Positions 47,523 to 59,076 of a stretch of DNA of 64,000 nucleotides are shown in pieces. Source of the stretch: Boesenbergia rotunda (Eukaryota > Streptophyta > Magnoliopsida > Zingiberales > Zingiberaceae); contig JAGFNQ010006397.1 of assembly GCA_024364735.1 (NCBI GenBank), positions 310,001 to 374,000 of the forward strand, in the 5' to 3' direction. Position 1 is the first letter of the stretch, and each line of letters begins with the position of its first letter. Below the pieces are notes generated by a model that searched no databases, was not told where the DNA came from, and worked only from the letters and a program-made list of their open reading frames with translations. The position numbers were made by a program, and so were the translations under genes.

Positions 47523-48053
47523 TATGGTCGGGTCCAGTTAACAATTTATTATTTATGATATGAAATCAAAATAATAAATTATCAAACATAAAATAACGAG
47601 ACATACGATCATGGCACATAATTGACATAAAGTTAAACAAAGGAGCATAGGGAATGATATACCATTCCGATCACCTCGCGGTCTTCTACCTTATGTCCCT
47701 CCCTTTACGGACGTCGTGTGGGCAATGATCTACCACGAACCGAGATCACCAAAGCCTCCAAAAGAGTTTTCCTTCTCACCTTAGTTGAAACAAGAAATCC
47801 CTAGCATAGGGTTTTTAAAGCCGCCGGCCACTTCTTCCTCTTCCCTTGAGCCGCTGACCACCGGAGCTGCTCCAAGGCCTCTGGACCAACAACAGACCTA
47901 GAGAGGAAGGAGAAGGAAGGAAGAAGAAGGGTTTTCTTCTTCCCAAACCCGCCGCCAATCTCCCTAGACTTCTCCCTTACCTCCGGCGCCCTTGCGCCTC
48001 TTCTCCACGCTGTCGGTGCCTTCCCTCTCTCTATCCCGTCTGCTCTGGCCACC

Positions 48054-48922
48054 AACCTCGGGGTTGATGAGGCTAAATTAGGTATTTAATTTTTGTAATT
48101 AAATACGACACCTGTTTAGCCTAGCATTTATTTACTTTCGATCTAGATTATATGTACACTCCTTTGTGGAGTATAGGATCGATGGATGTACATAAGTAGC
48201 TAGTCATCTCGGCTCGAAGATCCCTTCATGGAAGGCTTGTGCATGGTGTAGGGAGGAGCAGACGAGGTGGCGACACGACTGAAGGCGCATTGGAGACCAA
48301 GGACATAATAGTTAGAAAAATCTAGGATTTTTCTTGTTTATTATGTTGGTTTATGTGTTTGTTGTGTCTGTGCATGAAAATTCCTCAAAATTAAATAACT
48401 AAGTGGGAGAGGGACCCTAAGGATCCTGCGACCTCCATTACTAATTTGACAAATAATGCAAACAAGTCTGTGTATCGTCTCTGAGTGTCTTCCTCCCCAT
48501 TGGATGTGCTTGTTCTGCGGATCACTGGGTCAGACAAGATTATAGAAGGTTATTTAGGAGCGTATAATTTTCCCCATCGGAAGACACATAATCCGAGGTA
48601 TTCTTCATAGTATCATGTAATGGTAAACACTTAGATGCAAATAATAGTATCCTCCCTATCGGAGTCACTGCTATTATTTGTAGGGCCGAAGAGGACCAAC
48701 TATTAATTTTATTTGTCAAAAGGTTAGGTTAACAAGATTATAAAATTAATGGGTAATATCTCCTCTCACAAATGTAGAATTCATATACATCCACACCATT
48801 GTGGCATACAATATTCTCGGTGTTTTGAGGTGTTGGTTGATTTTGAAATTTATTATTTGAGGAATCAATTTATTTTCAAAATCTAAAGTGTGTGATTGTT
48901 GTGATTCTCAGGTGTTTTCAAA
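48054..48922 (+). promoter_or_regulatory. Untranslated leader of F2
   Basis: Inverted copy of 41275-42150. CTCCCCATTGGA at about 48492, TTCCCCATCGGA at about 48570 and CTCCCTATCGGA at about 48652 match the three leader motifs of F1, with similar spacing. No coding sequence. Confidence 0.6.
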
Positions 48923-49179
48923 ATGGATCTAGACCCACTTGATTTAATTGAAAGAGAAAACTAACTTAATGCCCCTAATAATAATAAAGATTGGGAATTA
49001 AACCTGGACTTTGTCGAAACTATCGAGGAATCCAAGTGTGATCATGTCGAGTTCTGTGCTCAAAAACCTAGCGAGATTAATGATGAAGAGGAGTTTGAAT
49101 ATTTTAGGAAATGGTTAGAAGCAGACAAGATGACTCAGAGTCATCAAAATCAAGTTTCTTCCATTACTAATGATAAAAC
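48923..49179 (+). pseudogene. gag: Gag of F2, N-terminal part
   Basis: ATG 48923 begins MDLDPLDLIEREN with a TAA at codon 14, then continues DWELNLDFVETIEESK and FEYFRKWLEADKMTQSH. The layout is that of F1 gag, though the sequence is very diverged. It is interrupted after codon 85 by element I, and the register resumes correctly at 59077 if I and one target-site copy are removed. Confidence 0.65.
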
Positions 49180-50580
49180 TGTTGAATCGAGAGAAACGAT
49201 AGAGGGGGGGTGAATATCGTTAAACGTTCGGATTGGAAAAGAGAATGCGTAGCGGAAGATTAAAAACAAAAACTCGCAAACAATAGGGTTTTTACTTGGT
49301 TCGGAGCCTAGGTCGACTCCTACTCCAAGGCCCACGGTCGCTGACCGTTTACTGCGGGCAATACTATAATCGTGCAAAATCAGTTACAGAAATAGAATTA
49401 CAGTTAAAGTGCAGTACTGAAATTAAACTCTTCTTTTTACCGACGTCCGGTGTAGATTACTTTTTCAGAGTAGTAGGACGTCGACGGCGCTTGTATCTCA
49501 AGTCGGGAGGTTGCCGGAGCAGAGCGCGGAAGCAGAAGAGCGTGAATGCGTTCGAGAACTTGGATTGTCGAAAGCCTTGGCATTGGGTGCTATTTATAGC
49601 ACCTCGTGGCGCCCTGGACGTCGAGGGCGCCCCCCCCCCCCCACGTGTCACGCGATCCCCCTTTCTCTCGGTCAACTTCTATCCCACTCGAATAGGGCTG
49701 AGGTTTGACACTGGGGGCGCCCACGACACTGGGGGTGCTCTGTTTGACTCCTTCAGCGCGGGATTCTCGGATGGATAAGGGTAATCAGCTTCGCTAGCGT
49801 AGGCGCGGGGCGCCCTGGGCATCCGGGGCGCCCCTGGGGCGCCCTGGGCGCTGGGGCGCCCTGGGCGCTGGGGCGCCCTGGGCACTGGGGGCGCCCCGCC
49901 AGTAAGCAGCCGAAGCACTTGTTACTTCGCTTATATTGTGTTGGCCTTGGGGGCGCCCGGGACACTGAGGGTGCCCTGCTCAGTTACTTGCCTCTCTCCT
50001 TTGGGCATTTTGAGCTGCAGACACACGTTCCTTCGGTCCTGCATCCAGGGTTAGTCCAAAACAATATGAAGCAATAGAGTATTATGTTTATACAGTCTTA
50101 GCTGTCTTGGTTCTGACTTTGGGTCTCCAAAATGGAGCCCTAGGTCAAACCGACGCCTACTGTTCCCTCGACGGGGAACGCGTCCTCACCTACTCCTCTC
50201 GGGAGAATATACCTGATGCCAATCGGCTCCTCGGGTTGGGCTTTTGCCTAGCGGTCCTTCGTCAGGTCTTGGATACCAAGCTGTCCTTCGCCCGGTGCCT
50301 AGCATTCCTTCGCCAGGTCTTCAGTCCCAAGCTGTCCTTCGCCTGGTGCCTAGCAGTCCTTCGCTAGGGCTTCAGTACCCTAGCATTCCTTCGCCAGTGC
50401 CTAGCGGTCCTTCGCTAGGACTTTTTACTCTGGCATTCCTTCGCCAGTGCCTAGCAGTCCTTCGCTAGGACTTTTCCTGCACACTTGAGTAGCATGTTAG
50501 ATAGCAAGTAAGACTTAACTTTTGAACCCTTTTGCCATTATCAAAACTCAGGTTTGACTTGGGTGCTTTCCGCACCAACA
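49180..50580 (-). repeat. 3' LTR of element I
   Basis: Minus strand TGTTGGTGCGGAAAGC (at 50580) to TCGATTCAACA. The minus-strand TATAAATA is at 49591-49598. Upstream of it GGCGCCC-type boxes fill 49605-49965, and a ccttcgcc/gcctagc minisatellite lies at 50240-50480. Confidence 0.92.
49591..49965 (-). promoter_or_regulatory. LTR I promoter: GGGCGCCC box array and TATA box
   Basis: More than ten GGGCGCC/GGCGCCC half or full palindromes lie upstream (to the right) of TATAAATA. The 5' LTR has the same arrangement at 58072-58440. Highly CpG-rich, matching the published Sirevirus repeated-motif boxes. Confidence 0.6.
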
Positions 50581-52019
50581 ATCTCCCCCTTTTTGATTTA
50601 TGGCAACCCTAGTTCAAAAAGTTATGTTAATCAGGGCAAATAAAAATTAAATTTTGTTCCCTCCCCCTGGAAGGAATCTCCCCCTAGATTTTTCAAAACT
50701 TCGTGGGGTTTTTGAAAATAAATTCTAAGTTTAAGGATGGATTTTTACTTAGAATCATTTTCAACAGAAAATAATTTTGGTTGTCTATTTTTGAGAACTT
50801 GCAGAATATTTAAGTTTAAATACTTTAGAAAACTTAAGAAGGACTAAGAAAAAAATTTTGACGCCTTAAGTTTAAAGTACTCAACAACGTTTTGAAAACT
50901 TTAAGTTTTAAACTACTTAGTGAAATTTGAAAAACTTAAGTACTTTGACAGGACTGAAGTACTTAGAAAAGTTTTGAAAAACTTAAGTGCTTAGAAAAGA
51001 TTTTGAAAAATTTAAGTACTTAGTAAAGTTTTGAAAATCTTAAGTACTTAGAAAAACTTAGTACTTTGAAAAACATAGTACTTTTTGAATAGCTTAGTAC
51101 TTTTTGAATAACTTAGTACTTTGAAAAACTTAGTACTTTGAAAAGATTAGTAGAAATTTAGTAAACTTAAGTTTTGAAGTACTTAGTAAAAATTTAGTAA
51201 ACTTAAGTTTTGAAGTACTTAGTAAAAATTTAGTAAACTTAAGTTTTGAAGTGATTTGAACACTTAAATTTTGAAGTACTTAGAAGGAATTTTGAAAATA
51301 AGTTACATACTTTTTGAATAAAGGATAGAGTTTGAACTTTTGAATTTTGAAAAAAAAAATAAACTCTCCTTTCCTATCTCTCCCCCTTTGCCATATATCA
51401 AAAACAATTAATTACAGCAGAGACAGAATAATTAAATTGCATAAAGGAAAATAACTTGCATGATTTTGCTGTACTGAACCAATTCATGATGAGAATTAAA
51501 CCAAATCAGTTTCATTTTCCTCTTTTAGGGACCTATCTAACCCAATTAGCTACTTACTATCTGTTATAAACAGTAGTTTTCGCTAGGGTTAGTCAAGTTA
51601 AGTGTTCTGTTCAAGTTAGATTTTCTAAGCTTGACACTTAACTTGATTACTGTGTAAGTTGTATTTAGTGCCCCAATTACTGCAGATGCACTGACTTAAA
51701 GCATCTTAAATTAAGGCAAAGACCTAAGCATCTCAACCCATTCTAGGTTATCAATCAAAAGTACCCTAAGGTGCTTGTGAGATGCTGGCTTCTAAGTCTA
51801 TAGATGCATGCATTTCTAGGGTTCGGACCTAGGCTAAGTCCATTTTCGAAAAAGCCCTAATTTTGAAAGGGGTAGTTTTTTTGAATATAACTAATTCGAA
51901 AAATTTGGAAAAAAACTGATTTTGAAATTAAGTAAAGCAGTAAAGCAGTTTTTCAACTTCTTTTAGAAACTGATTTTCAAATCAAGTAAAGCAGTAAGAA
52001 AATCAGAAGTGGAGTTAAC
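50581..52019 (-). other. 3' region of element I: multiple polypurine tracts and AT-rich repeats
   Basis: No ORF. Purine tracts (as ctccccc on the plus strand) lie at 50583, 50661, 50678 and 51381. Between about 50820 and 51300 are degenerate repeats of acttagtactttgaaaa. At about 51150-51250 a 36-bp unit with aaatttagtaaacttaag is repeated about 2.5 times. Confidence 0.75.
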
Positions 52020-53126
52020 CTATTCTACTAGGCACAATCCTAACTGCCTTCTTAGTGAACTGAACTCAGACTCAGGTAGGGGTTTGGTGAATATGTTAGC
52101 TAAGTTAGATTTAGAATCTACATGTTTAAGGACTATCTCACCCCTGGCTACATGGTCTCTTACAATCTGATGTTTAACTTCTATGTGTTTAGTTCTGGAA
52201 TGTTGGATTGGATTTTTAGTTAGATTAATTGAGCTTATGTTGTCAATGAAAACCTGAGTTTGGGTGTAGTTGAGCTGGAAGTCCTTAAGAGTGTGCATCA
52301 TCCATAAAAGTTGTGCTACACACTCTCCTAAGGCTACATACTCAGCTTCAGTTGTGGATAGAGCTACACAGTGTTGTTTTCTGCTGCACCAACTTACTAG
52401 ACTATTTCCTAATAGTTAGCAGCTTCCACTTGTGCTCTTTCTATCTAATTTACAACCAGCGTAGTCAGAATCTGAGTATCCTGACAAATCAAAAGTTGAA
52501 GTCCTAGGATACCAAATCCCTACATTTAGGGTACCCTTAACATATCTTAGTATTCTTTTTAGGGTTGCTAAGTGCGTTTCCTTAGCACATGTTTGGTATC
52601 TAACACACATTCCTACAGAAAAAAGGATATCAGGTCGGATGGCTGTAAGGTACAGTAGACTTCCTATCATACTTCTATAGAGTTTAAGGTCTACTGGTTT
52701 TCCATCAGGGTCACTATCTATTTTTACATTTGTGGCCATGGGAGTACTTATGCTTTTAGAATTATCCATTTTAAATTTCTTTATTAATTCTTTAGCATAT
52801 TTGGATTGATGGACATAGTTTCCATCTCTAGTTTGTTTGATTTGTAACCCTAGAAAGAAATTGAGTTCACCAACTAAACTCATTTCAAACTCATTTTCCA
52901 TTATTTTCACGAATTCTTTTAGAAAGTTTGAGTTGGTGGATCCAAAGATTATGTCATCTACGTAGATTTGGGCAATGAATATATCTTTTCCTAGGATTTT
53001 AATAAATAAGGTTGAGTCAATTTGGCCATGTTTAAATTCTTTAGAAATTAAGTAAGTTGATAAGCGTTCATACCAAGCCCTAGGTGCTTGTTTTAGTCCA
53101 TATAATGCTTTAGTGAGTTTGAACAC
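52020..53126 (-). pseudogene. pol: Reverse transcriptase C-terminal half and RNase H of element I
   Basis: From 53126: KLTKALYGLKQAPRAWYERL, the catalytic YVDDIIFGSTN, MSLVGELNFFLGLQI, YRSMIGSLLYLTAIRPDI and the RNase H start SGYSDSDYAGCKLDRKSTSG. A stop at 52416 interrupts RNase H. The same register resumes at 52301 with TQVFIDNISSINLTKNP, HSRTKHIEVKHQIVRDHV and NIFTKPLPE, and ends at 52020. These are all the blocks expected at the end of a copia pol. Confidence 0.92.
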
Positions 53127-53140
53127 GTGGTCAGGTCTTT

Positions 53141-54964
53141 CTAAGTCCTCAAACCCAGGGGTTGTCCTACATAAACTTCTTCTTTAATGAATCCATTTAA
53201 GAAGGCTGACTTTACATCCATTTGGTATAACATAAATTCTTTATGGGATGCAAAGGCTAATAACATCCTAATGGACTCAAGTCTAGCTACTGGGGCATAT
53301 GTTTCGTCGTAATCTAACCCTTCTACTTGGCTGAATCCTTTCGCTACTAAGCGGGCTTTATTTCTGACTATTTCTCCTTGATCATTCAACTTATTCCTAA
53401 AAACCCACTTAGTGTCAATGACAGATTTGCCCTCAGGTTTAGGCACTAATTCCCAGACTTGGTTTCTCTCAAATTGGGCTAGCTCTTCTTGCATAGCTAT
53501 GATCCAATCAGGGTCAGGTAGGCCTTCCTCTATAGTTTTGGGTTCAATTTTTGAAATCATGGCTATTTGACTAAGGTTTATATAGGAAGACCTAGTTCTG
53601 ACCCCTAGAGTTGGATCACCTATAATTTGATCGGTTGGGTGACTGAGTCTGGGTTTCTTGGTTTTTCTAGAACTTGGTTCAGCCTCAGGTACGGCCGGTC
53701 GATTTGGTTCACTATTTGATTCAACTCTTTGGGCTGGTTCAATTGTTGGGTCAATAGTTGGTTGATTTGACTCAGTAGTTGGTTCAATAGTTAGTTCGTT
53801 TAAGGGTTCAATTAGAGGTTCAACAGTTTGTTCATTATTTTCTTGATCAGAATTTGATGAAGTTAGGTCTGGATTATCAGATATTGAGTTGATTTCTTCA
53901 TCAAATATTAAGTTTGTTGTTTCTTCAATTTTCTTAGTTTGTTTGTTATAGACCCTATAGGCTCTACTTGTGGTTGAGTATCCTAGGAAGATACCTGGGG
54001 TTGACTTGGATTGAAATTTCCCTAAATAGTCTTTGGTGTTTAGGATATGGACTTTGCATCCAAAGACCCTTAGGTAGTGTAGATTTGGGAGTCTATGGTA
54101 GTATAATTCATAGGGTATTTTATTGTGTTGCTTGTTAATCAGAACTCTATTTTGGATGTAACAAGCCGTACTAATTGCTTCTGCCCAATATTGGTTTGCT
54201 AAGTTAAATTCATTGAGCATAGTCCTAGCAGCATCCTGTAGTGTTCTATTTCTTCTTTCGACTATCCCATTTTGCTGGGGGGTTCTAGGACACGAGAATT
54301 CATGTATATATCCATTTACCTTACAGAATTCCTCGAACCATTGATTTTCAAATTCTCCCCCGTGGTCACTCCTAAGTCTTTTAATTTTAGTATCATTTTG
54401 ATATTCAGTTAATTTACAGAATTCATTAAATAGGTTTACGGTTTCATCTTTGGTTTTTAGAAACCTAACCCAGGTGAACCTAGAGTAATCATCAACTATT
54501 ACTAAGCAGTATCGGTTCCCGCTTAGTGACTTGGCTCCATGTGAATCAAATAGGTCAAGGTGCAGGAGCTCAAGTATGGTTTGAGTTAGGTCAGATTGGA
54601 TTAGTTTGTGATTAGGTTTGATTTGTTTACCTTGATTACATGATTCACATATTAGGTTTTTGTTATTTTTAATTTTGGGGATACCTTTGATTAAGCCAAG
54701 TTGGGTGATTTTTGAAATGGTTCTCAGATTAGTATAACCTAATCTCCTATGCCAAAGGTTTGATTGTTCTAACTGAGTTAACATGCATTTAAGTACAAGG
54801 GGAAGGTATATAGTATAAACATTATTTTTCCTAGTGCCCTTAAGCATGATTTCTGAGTCTTGTATATTTCTAATCAGGCAGTTAGAATTGTTGAATGTGA
54901 CTATATAACCAGTATCACATAACTGACTTATACTAAGCAAGTTAAAATTGAAGTTTTCAACCAA
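53141..54964 (-). pseudogene. pol: Integrase and N-terminal reverse transcriptase of element I
   Basis: 607 codons. GAG-pre-integrase with [10 protein letters not shown] and CESCNQGKQ (the zinc-binding HHCC region), integrase core with [33 protein letters not shown] and [18 protein letters not shown] Pro/Glu/Thr-rich linker at residues about 370-430 follows, then reverse transcriptase [20 protein letters not shown] and [13 protein letters not shown] frameshift at about 53130 separates it from the rest of reverse transcriptase, and another at about 54960 from protease. Confidence 0.93.
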
Positions 54965-55143
54965 AGAACTTTCTTAATAACAAAGTCAGATTTAAGTTCA
55001 ATATTACCTGACCCAATTACCTTTAGGGTAGCATTGTTGCCAAATGCCACTGAGCCTAGGTTCTTGAACTTGAGTTTGGTGAATTTCAATTTATCTCCAG
55101 TCATGTGTCTGGAGCAACCGCTATCCAACATCCATTGGTCCAA
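54928..55143 (-). pseudogene. pol: Protease of element I
   Basis: Starts WMLDSGCSRHMTGD, the copia aspartic protease with catalytic D-S-G, which would cut Gag-Pol. Its frame differs from the integrase frame that overlaps its end. The usual Gag-Pro linker is in the untranslatable stretch 55144-55981. Confidence 0.85.
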
Positions 55144-55981
55144 ATCTTTATGTTCCTACACATAAAGAGTTTTGTTGATTTGGATCCAATTAGAGTCAGG
55201 AATTGCTTAAATTGATTTTCACTGCCTAGTCTGTCTCACCCAAATCTAGGGTTTTCAATCACGTTAGCCTTATAGGTTTTGTGAGACAGGTTTTGATAAA
55301 AGAATTTTCGAAAATCATGATTTATTTTGAAAGACTTAATTAATTTTTAAAACCAGTTGAATTTATTTTGAAAAGAATGTTTAATTCTACAAGTAACTAA
55401 AAATTTGTGTTAGATTTGAATTTTACAAAGACTAATCTGAATTTGAATTTCAGAGATTGGCTTCTAGGTCTTGGCGAGGCACTAGGCCTTCTTTGGCCGT
55501 AGCCTTATTGGATCATCAACCCTTTCCTTGACAAAGCCTTTCAATGAAATTTCATTTTCAAAATTAATCTTTGAAAAATTCTGGTCTAACTAGTTTGGGT
55601 TTTAGATCGGTAGCTTCGGCTAGTTTCACCAGTCTAAAGAGACCAAGTATACTTGACCTTATTAGAATTGGTTTCCCTAACGTACTATCATCTCACCTCC
55701 ACCCAATACTATGTTGTTCAAATTTCAGTTAAGTTTGTTCAGTCCTTAAACTAACCATTCATAGGTCTAAGCATGGTAAATTGCAGAAATTTAAATAAAC
55801 AATCAATCAACCAAATTGCAATCAAGAGTTGAATTTATCTAACAATAAAAATAGTTTTTAATTTGGCTCCCCCTGGACTAAAGCCACGGTAATGATTAGG
55901 CAAGATGTGAATCTTGTCCTTGGGGATACAATATAGATTTGATCTAGTTGGTTTGTTCAGGCACAATTTAGGTATCCATGC
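55144..55981 (-). other. Decayed gag-protease linker of element I
   Basis: No open frame of note; it lies between the end of gag and protease and is AT-rich. Probably the degraded C-terminal gag region. Confidence 0.4.
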
Positions 55982-57400
55982 CTAAACTTTATTTCTAGAC
56001 TGATTCAGTACAGCAAAGTAAGATCTTTGTCTAGATTTGGTTCTATAGCCTAGTCTGGATCGATTTAGAACCGATTTCTGTTTTCCAAGAATCATGTCAA
56101 GATTCTTGGAACCAGAGGTGAATCGTTCTAAGGCTGATCTAAGATCCTTAACCTGAGTTTTCAGGGAGGAGTTCTCTTTCTCAAGTTTTTCAACTTGAGT
56201 AGGAGTTCCTTCTTGAACCTTCTCGGTTAAGAGTTTAGAATCAGCTCCCTCTTTCAGGAGTTTTACTTCCTGTCGGAGGGATTCGATTCGGAGTTTGGCT
56301 TTCGCCAAATCTCGAGAAAGATACGAAATTAGTTCATTTAATTGACATCTAGTAAATTCACTTACCTTGATTTCACCATCTTCTGAAAAGGTCAGTCTGC
56401 CGTCGTCCTGTTCTGATTCTAACTCGGACTCGACTTCTTCTGAGGCAGCTAGTGCGAGTAGGACTGATTGTGGGACTTCTTCTTCTTCTTCGGATGAGGA
56501 CTCGTCCCACATTGCTTGAAGTGCTTTCTTCTTCCTTGTCTTTTTTGCTTCCTTCAAGTTAGGGCATTCGGTCTTGTAGTGGCCCTAGTTCTTGCACTCG
56601 TAGCTGGTCATGTTGGGCTTGCTCTTTTCGTTTGCGGGTTCAGCTGGTTCATCCCTTCTTCGGCTGACTGTGTCTGAGTCTGAGTTAGACTCGGGTTCCG
56701 GTTGAGGCTTCTTCTTGGTTGTCCTTCCAGTTTTACCTGCAACAAAGGCAATACCTTTCTCGGCCAAATTGCAGTTAGTTTGTTCGTGTAATTCTAATTC
56801 AGAGAATAATTCATCTATTTTTATTTTTGAAAGGTCCCTTGAAACCTTGTATGCATCTACCATAGATGCTCACAAGGTATTTCTCGGGAAAGCATTTAAA
56901 GCATACCTTATTAGGTCATGGTTATCTACCTTGTGACCGATGGTGTGCAGTCCGTTCATCAGTTCCTGGATTCGAGCGTGAAGCTGAGCTGCTGTTTCAT
57001 TGTCGGCCATTTTGATGGTGTACAGTTTGTTCAAGAGCAGATCTCTCTTGCTGATCCGAGTGTATGATGTTCCTTCGTGCAGCTCGATCAGTTTCCACCA
57101 CAGCTCCTTGGCACTGTTGAAAGGGCCCACCCGGTTCAGCTCCTTTTTCGTTAAGCCACATTGAAGGGTCTGGGTCGCCTTTGCATCCGCTTCAATTTTT
57201 CGTTTCAGAGCGGTGTCCCACTCTGTGTAGCTTTGAGGTACTCCTTAAGCATTTTTGGGGATCTCTAGTCCGGACTGGATGATTATCCACATGTCCACCT
57301 GAGTTTTCAGGTGGACCTCCATTCGACTTTTTCAGTAAGAAAAGTCTTCTCCACGGAAAAGAGGAGGTCTCGCTGTGCTGAATCCTTCTTGCATGGTCAT
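55982..57400 (-). pseudogene. gag: Gag of element I, one register with four or more stops
   Basis: ATG 57400 (MTMQEGFSTARPPLF) opens a single 473-codon register to 55982. Stops occur early (a TGA where Trp is expected after EDFSY, then a TAA after EIPKNA), at 56870 and at 56585. Capsid features are FNSAKELWWKLIELHEGTSY and DLIRYALNAFPR. At 56585 the zinc knuckle is ruined: its first Cys is Ser and a TAG falls in the centre, before GHYKTEC. The C-terminal part has an acidic Ser/Glu block and a coiled coil (about 56100-56350). Large gags with a coiled coil are common in Sireviruses. Confidence 0.88.
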
Positions 57401-57652
57401 TAGGTATTTTATCTGAAAAAGAGATAAGAGAAAGAAAAAACTGTCCCAAGACTTGGTCTTGGATTAGTAGTGCGGGATAAAGAAAATTAAATTTCGAGGG
57501 GTGTTGCACCAACCTCGATTAACGAGAAGAAATTCGAACGAAAAAAAAAGATATTAGAAGAAATTCGAACGAAAAAAAATATTAAAAGAAAATTTTAAAA
57601 AAAATCCGAAAACTTTTCAAACTGGTGGTTGCACCAAATTTGAACTTCCCCA

Positions 57653-57663
57653 CTCTGATACCA
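57653..57663 (-). other. Primer-binding site of element I
   Basis: Minus strand TGGTATCAGAG, next to the end of the 5' LTR. Confidence 0.9.
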
Positions 57664-57664
57664 C

Positions 57665-59071
57665 TTGGATCGAGAGAAACGATAGAGGGGGGTGAATATC
57701 GTTAAACGTTCGGATTGGAAAAGAGAATGCGTAGCGAAAGATTAAAAACAAAAACACGCAAACAATAGGGATTTACTTGGTTCGGAGCCTAGGTCGACTC
57801 CTACTCCAAGGCCCACGGTCGCTGACCGTTTATTGCGGGCATTACTATAATCGCGCAAAATCAGTTACAGAAATAGAATTACAGTTAAAGTGCAGTACTG
57901 AAATTAAACTCTTCATTTTACCGACGTCCGGTGTAGATTACTTTTTCAGAGCAGTAGGATGTTGTCGGTGCTTGTATCTCAAGTCGGGAGGTTGCCGGAG
58001 CAGAGCACGGAAGTAGAAGAGCGTGAATGCGTTCGAGAACTTGGATTGTCGAAAGCCTTGGCGTTGGGTGCTATTTATAGAACCTCGGGGCGCCCTGGAC
58101 GTCGGGGCGCCCCCCACGTGTCACGCGATCCCCTTTTCTCTCGGTCAACCTCTATCCCACTAGAATAGGGCTGAGGTTTGACACTGGGGGCGCCCTCGAC
58201 GCTGGGGGCGCCCGCGACGCTGGGGACGCCCTGTTTGACTCCTTCAGCACGGGCTTCTCGGCTGGATAATGGTAATCGGCTTCGCTGGCGTAGGTGCGGG
58301 GCACCCTGGGCACTGGGGGCGCCTTGGGAATCCGGGGCACCATGGGCGCTGGGGGCGCCCCGGCCAGTAAGCAGCCGAAGCACTTGTTGCTTCGCTTGTA
58401 TTGTGTTGGCCTTGGGGGCGCCCGGGACACTGAGGGTGCCCTGCTCAGTTACTTGCCTCTCTCCTTTGGGCATTTTGAGCTGCAGACACACGTTCCTTCG
58501 GTCCTGCATCCAGGGTTAGTCCAAAACAATATGAAGCAATAGAGTATTATGTTTATACAGCCTTAGCTGTCTTGATTTTGACTTTGGGTCTCCAAAATGG
58601 AGCCCTAGGTCGAACCGACGCCTACTGTTCCCTCGACGGGGAACGCGTCCTCACCTACTCCTCTCGAGAGAATCTACTTGATGACAACCGGCTCCTCCGG
58701 TTGGACTTTTACCTAGCGGTCCTTCGCCAGGTCTTGGATACCAAGTTGTCCTTCGCCTGGTGCCTAGCATTCCTTCGCCAGGTCTTCAGTCCCAAGCTGT
58801 CCTTCGCCTGGTGCCTAGTAGTCCTTCGCTAGGGCTTCAGTACCCTGGCATTCCTTCGCCAGTGCCTAGCGGTCCTTCGCTAGGACTTTTTACTCCGATC
58901 CTTCGCTAGGACTTTTTACTCTGGCATTCCTTCGCCAGTGCCTAGCAGTCCTTCTCTAGGACTTTTCCTGCACACTTGAGTAGCATGCTAGATAACAAGT
59001 AAGACTTAACTTTTGAACCCTTTTGCCATTATCAAAACTCAGGTTCGACTTGGGTGCTTTCCGCACCAACA
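57665..59071 (-). repeat. 5' LTR of element I
   Basis: About 1406 bp, matching 49180-50580. It lacks the final CA at the internal side (ATCCAAGTGG against ATTCAACA). The minus-strand TATAAATA is at 58072-58079, GGGCGCC boxes at 58085-58440 and the ccttcgcc minisatellite at 58700-58960. The two LTRs have small length differences in both arrays. Confidence 0.92.
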
Positions 59072-59076
59072 AAAAC

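Larger units (their letters stand above)
42338..48053 (-). repeat. 5' LTR of F1, interrupted by solo LTR H
   Basis: Begins as TGTAGGGTATGGC directly after the primer-binding site, is interrupted at 42575-47522 by H, and resumes at 47528. It then runs to about 48053, where sequence homologous to the F leader starts in the opposite orientation. The outer LTR end cannot be located. Confidence 0.55.
49180..59071 (-). mobile_element. Element I: full-length Sirevirus (copia), minus strand
   Basis: 9892 bp with two LTRs (49180-50580 and about 57665-59071), exact 5-bp AAAAC duplications (49175-49179, 59072-59076), primer-binding site, gag, protease, integrase, reverse transcriptase, RNase H and a 1.4-kb 3' region. 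Multiple polypurine tracts and palindrome-rich LTRs are Sirevirus features. Stops and frameshifts inactivate it. I see no envelope-like ORF between pol and the 3' LTR. Confidence 0.93.

Noticed and set aside
49679..49965. Pro/Gly/Ala-rich minus-strand frames
   Set aside because: Translation of the GGGCGCCC box array of LTR I.
50107..50468. Plus-strand frames of 74-86 codons with LAVLRQV/CLAFLRQ repeats (also 58572-58832)
   Set aside because: Translation of the ccttcgcc minisatellite in LTR I, antisense to the element.
57192..57512. 106-codon minus-strand frame upstream of gag in element I
   Set aside because: Out of register with the real gag, which starts at 57400 and runs through in-frame stops.
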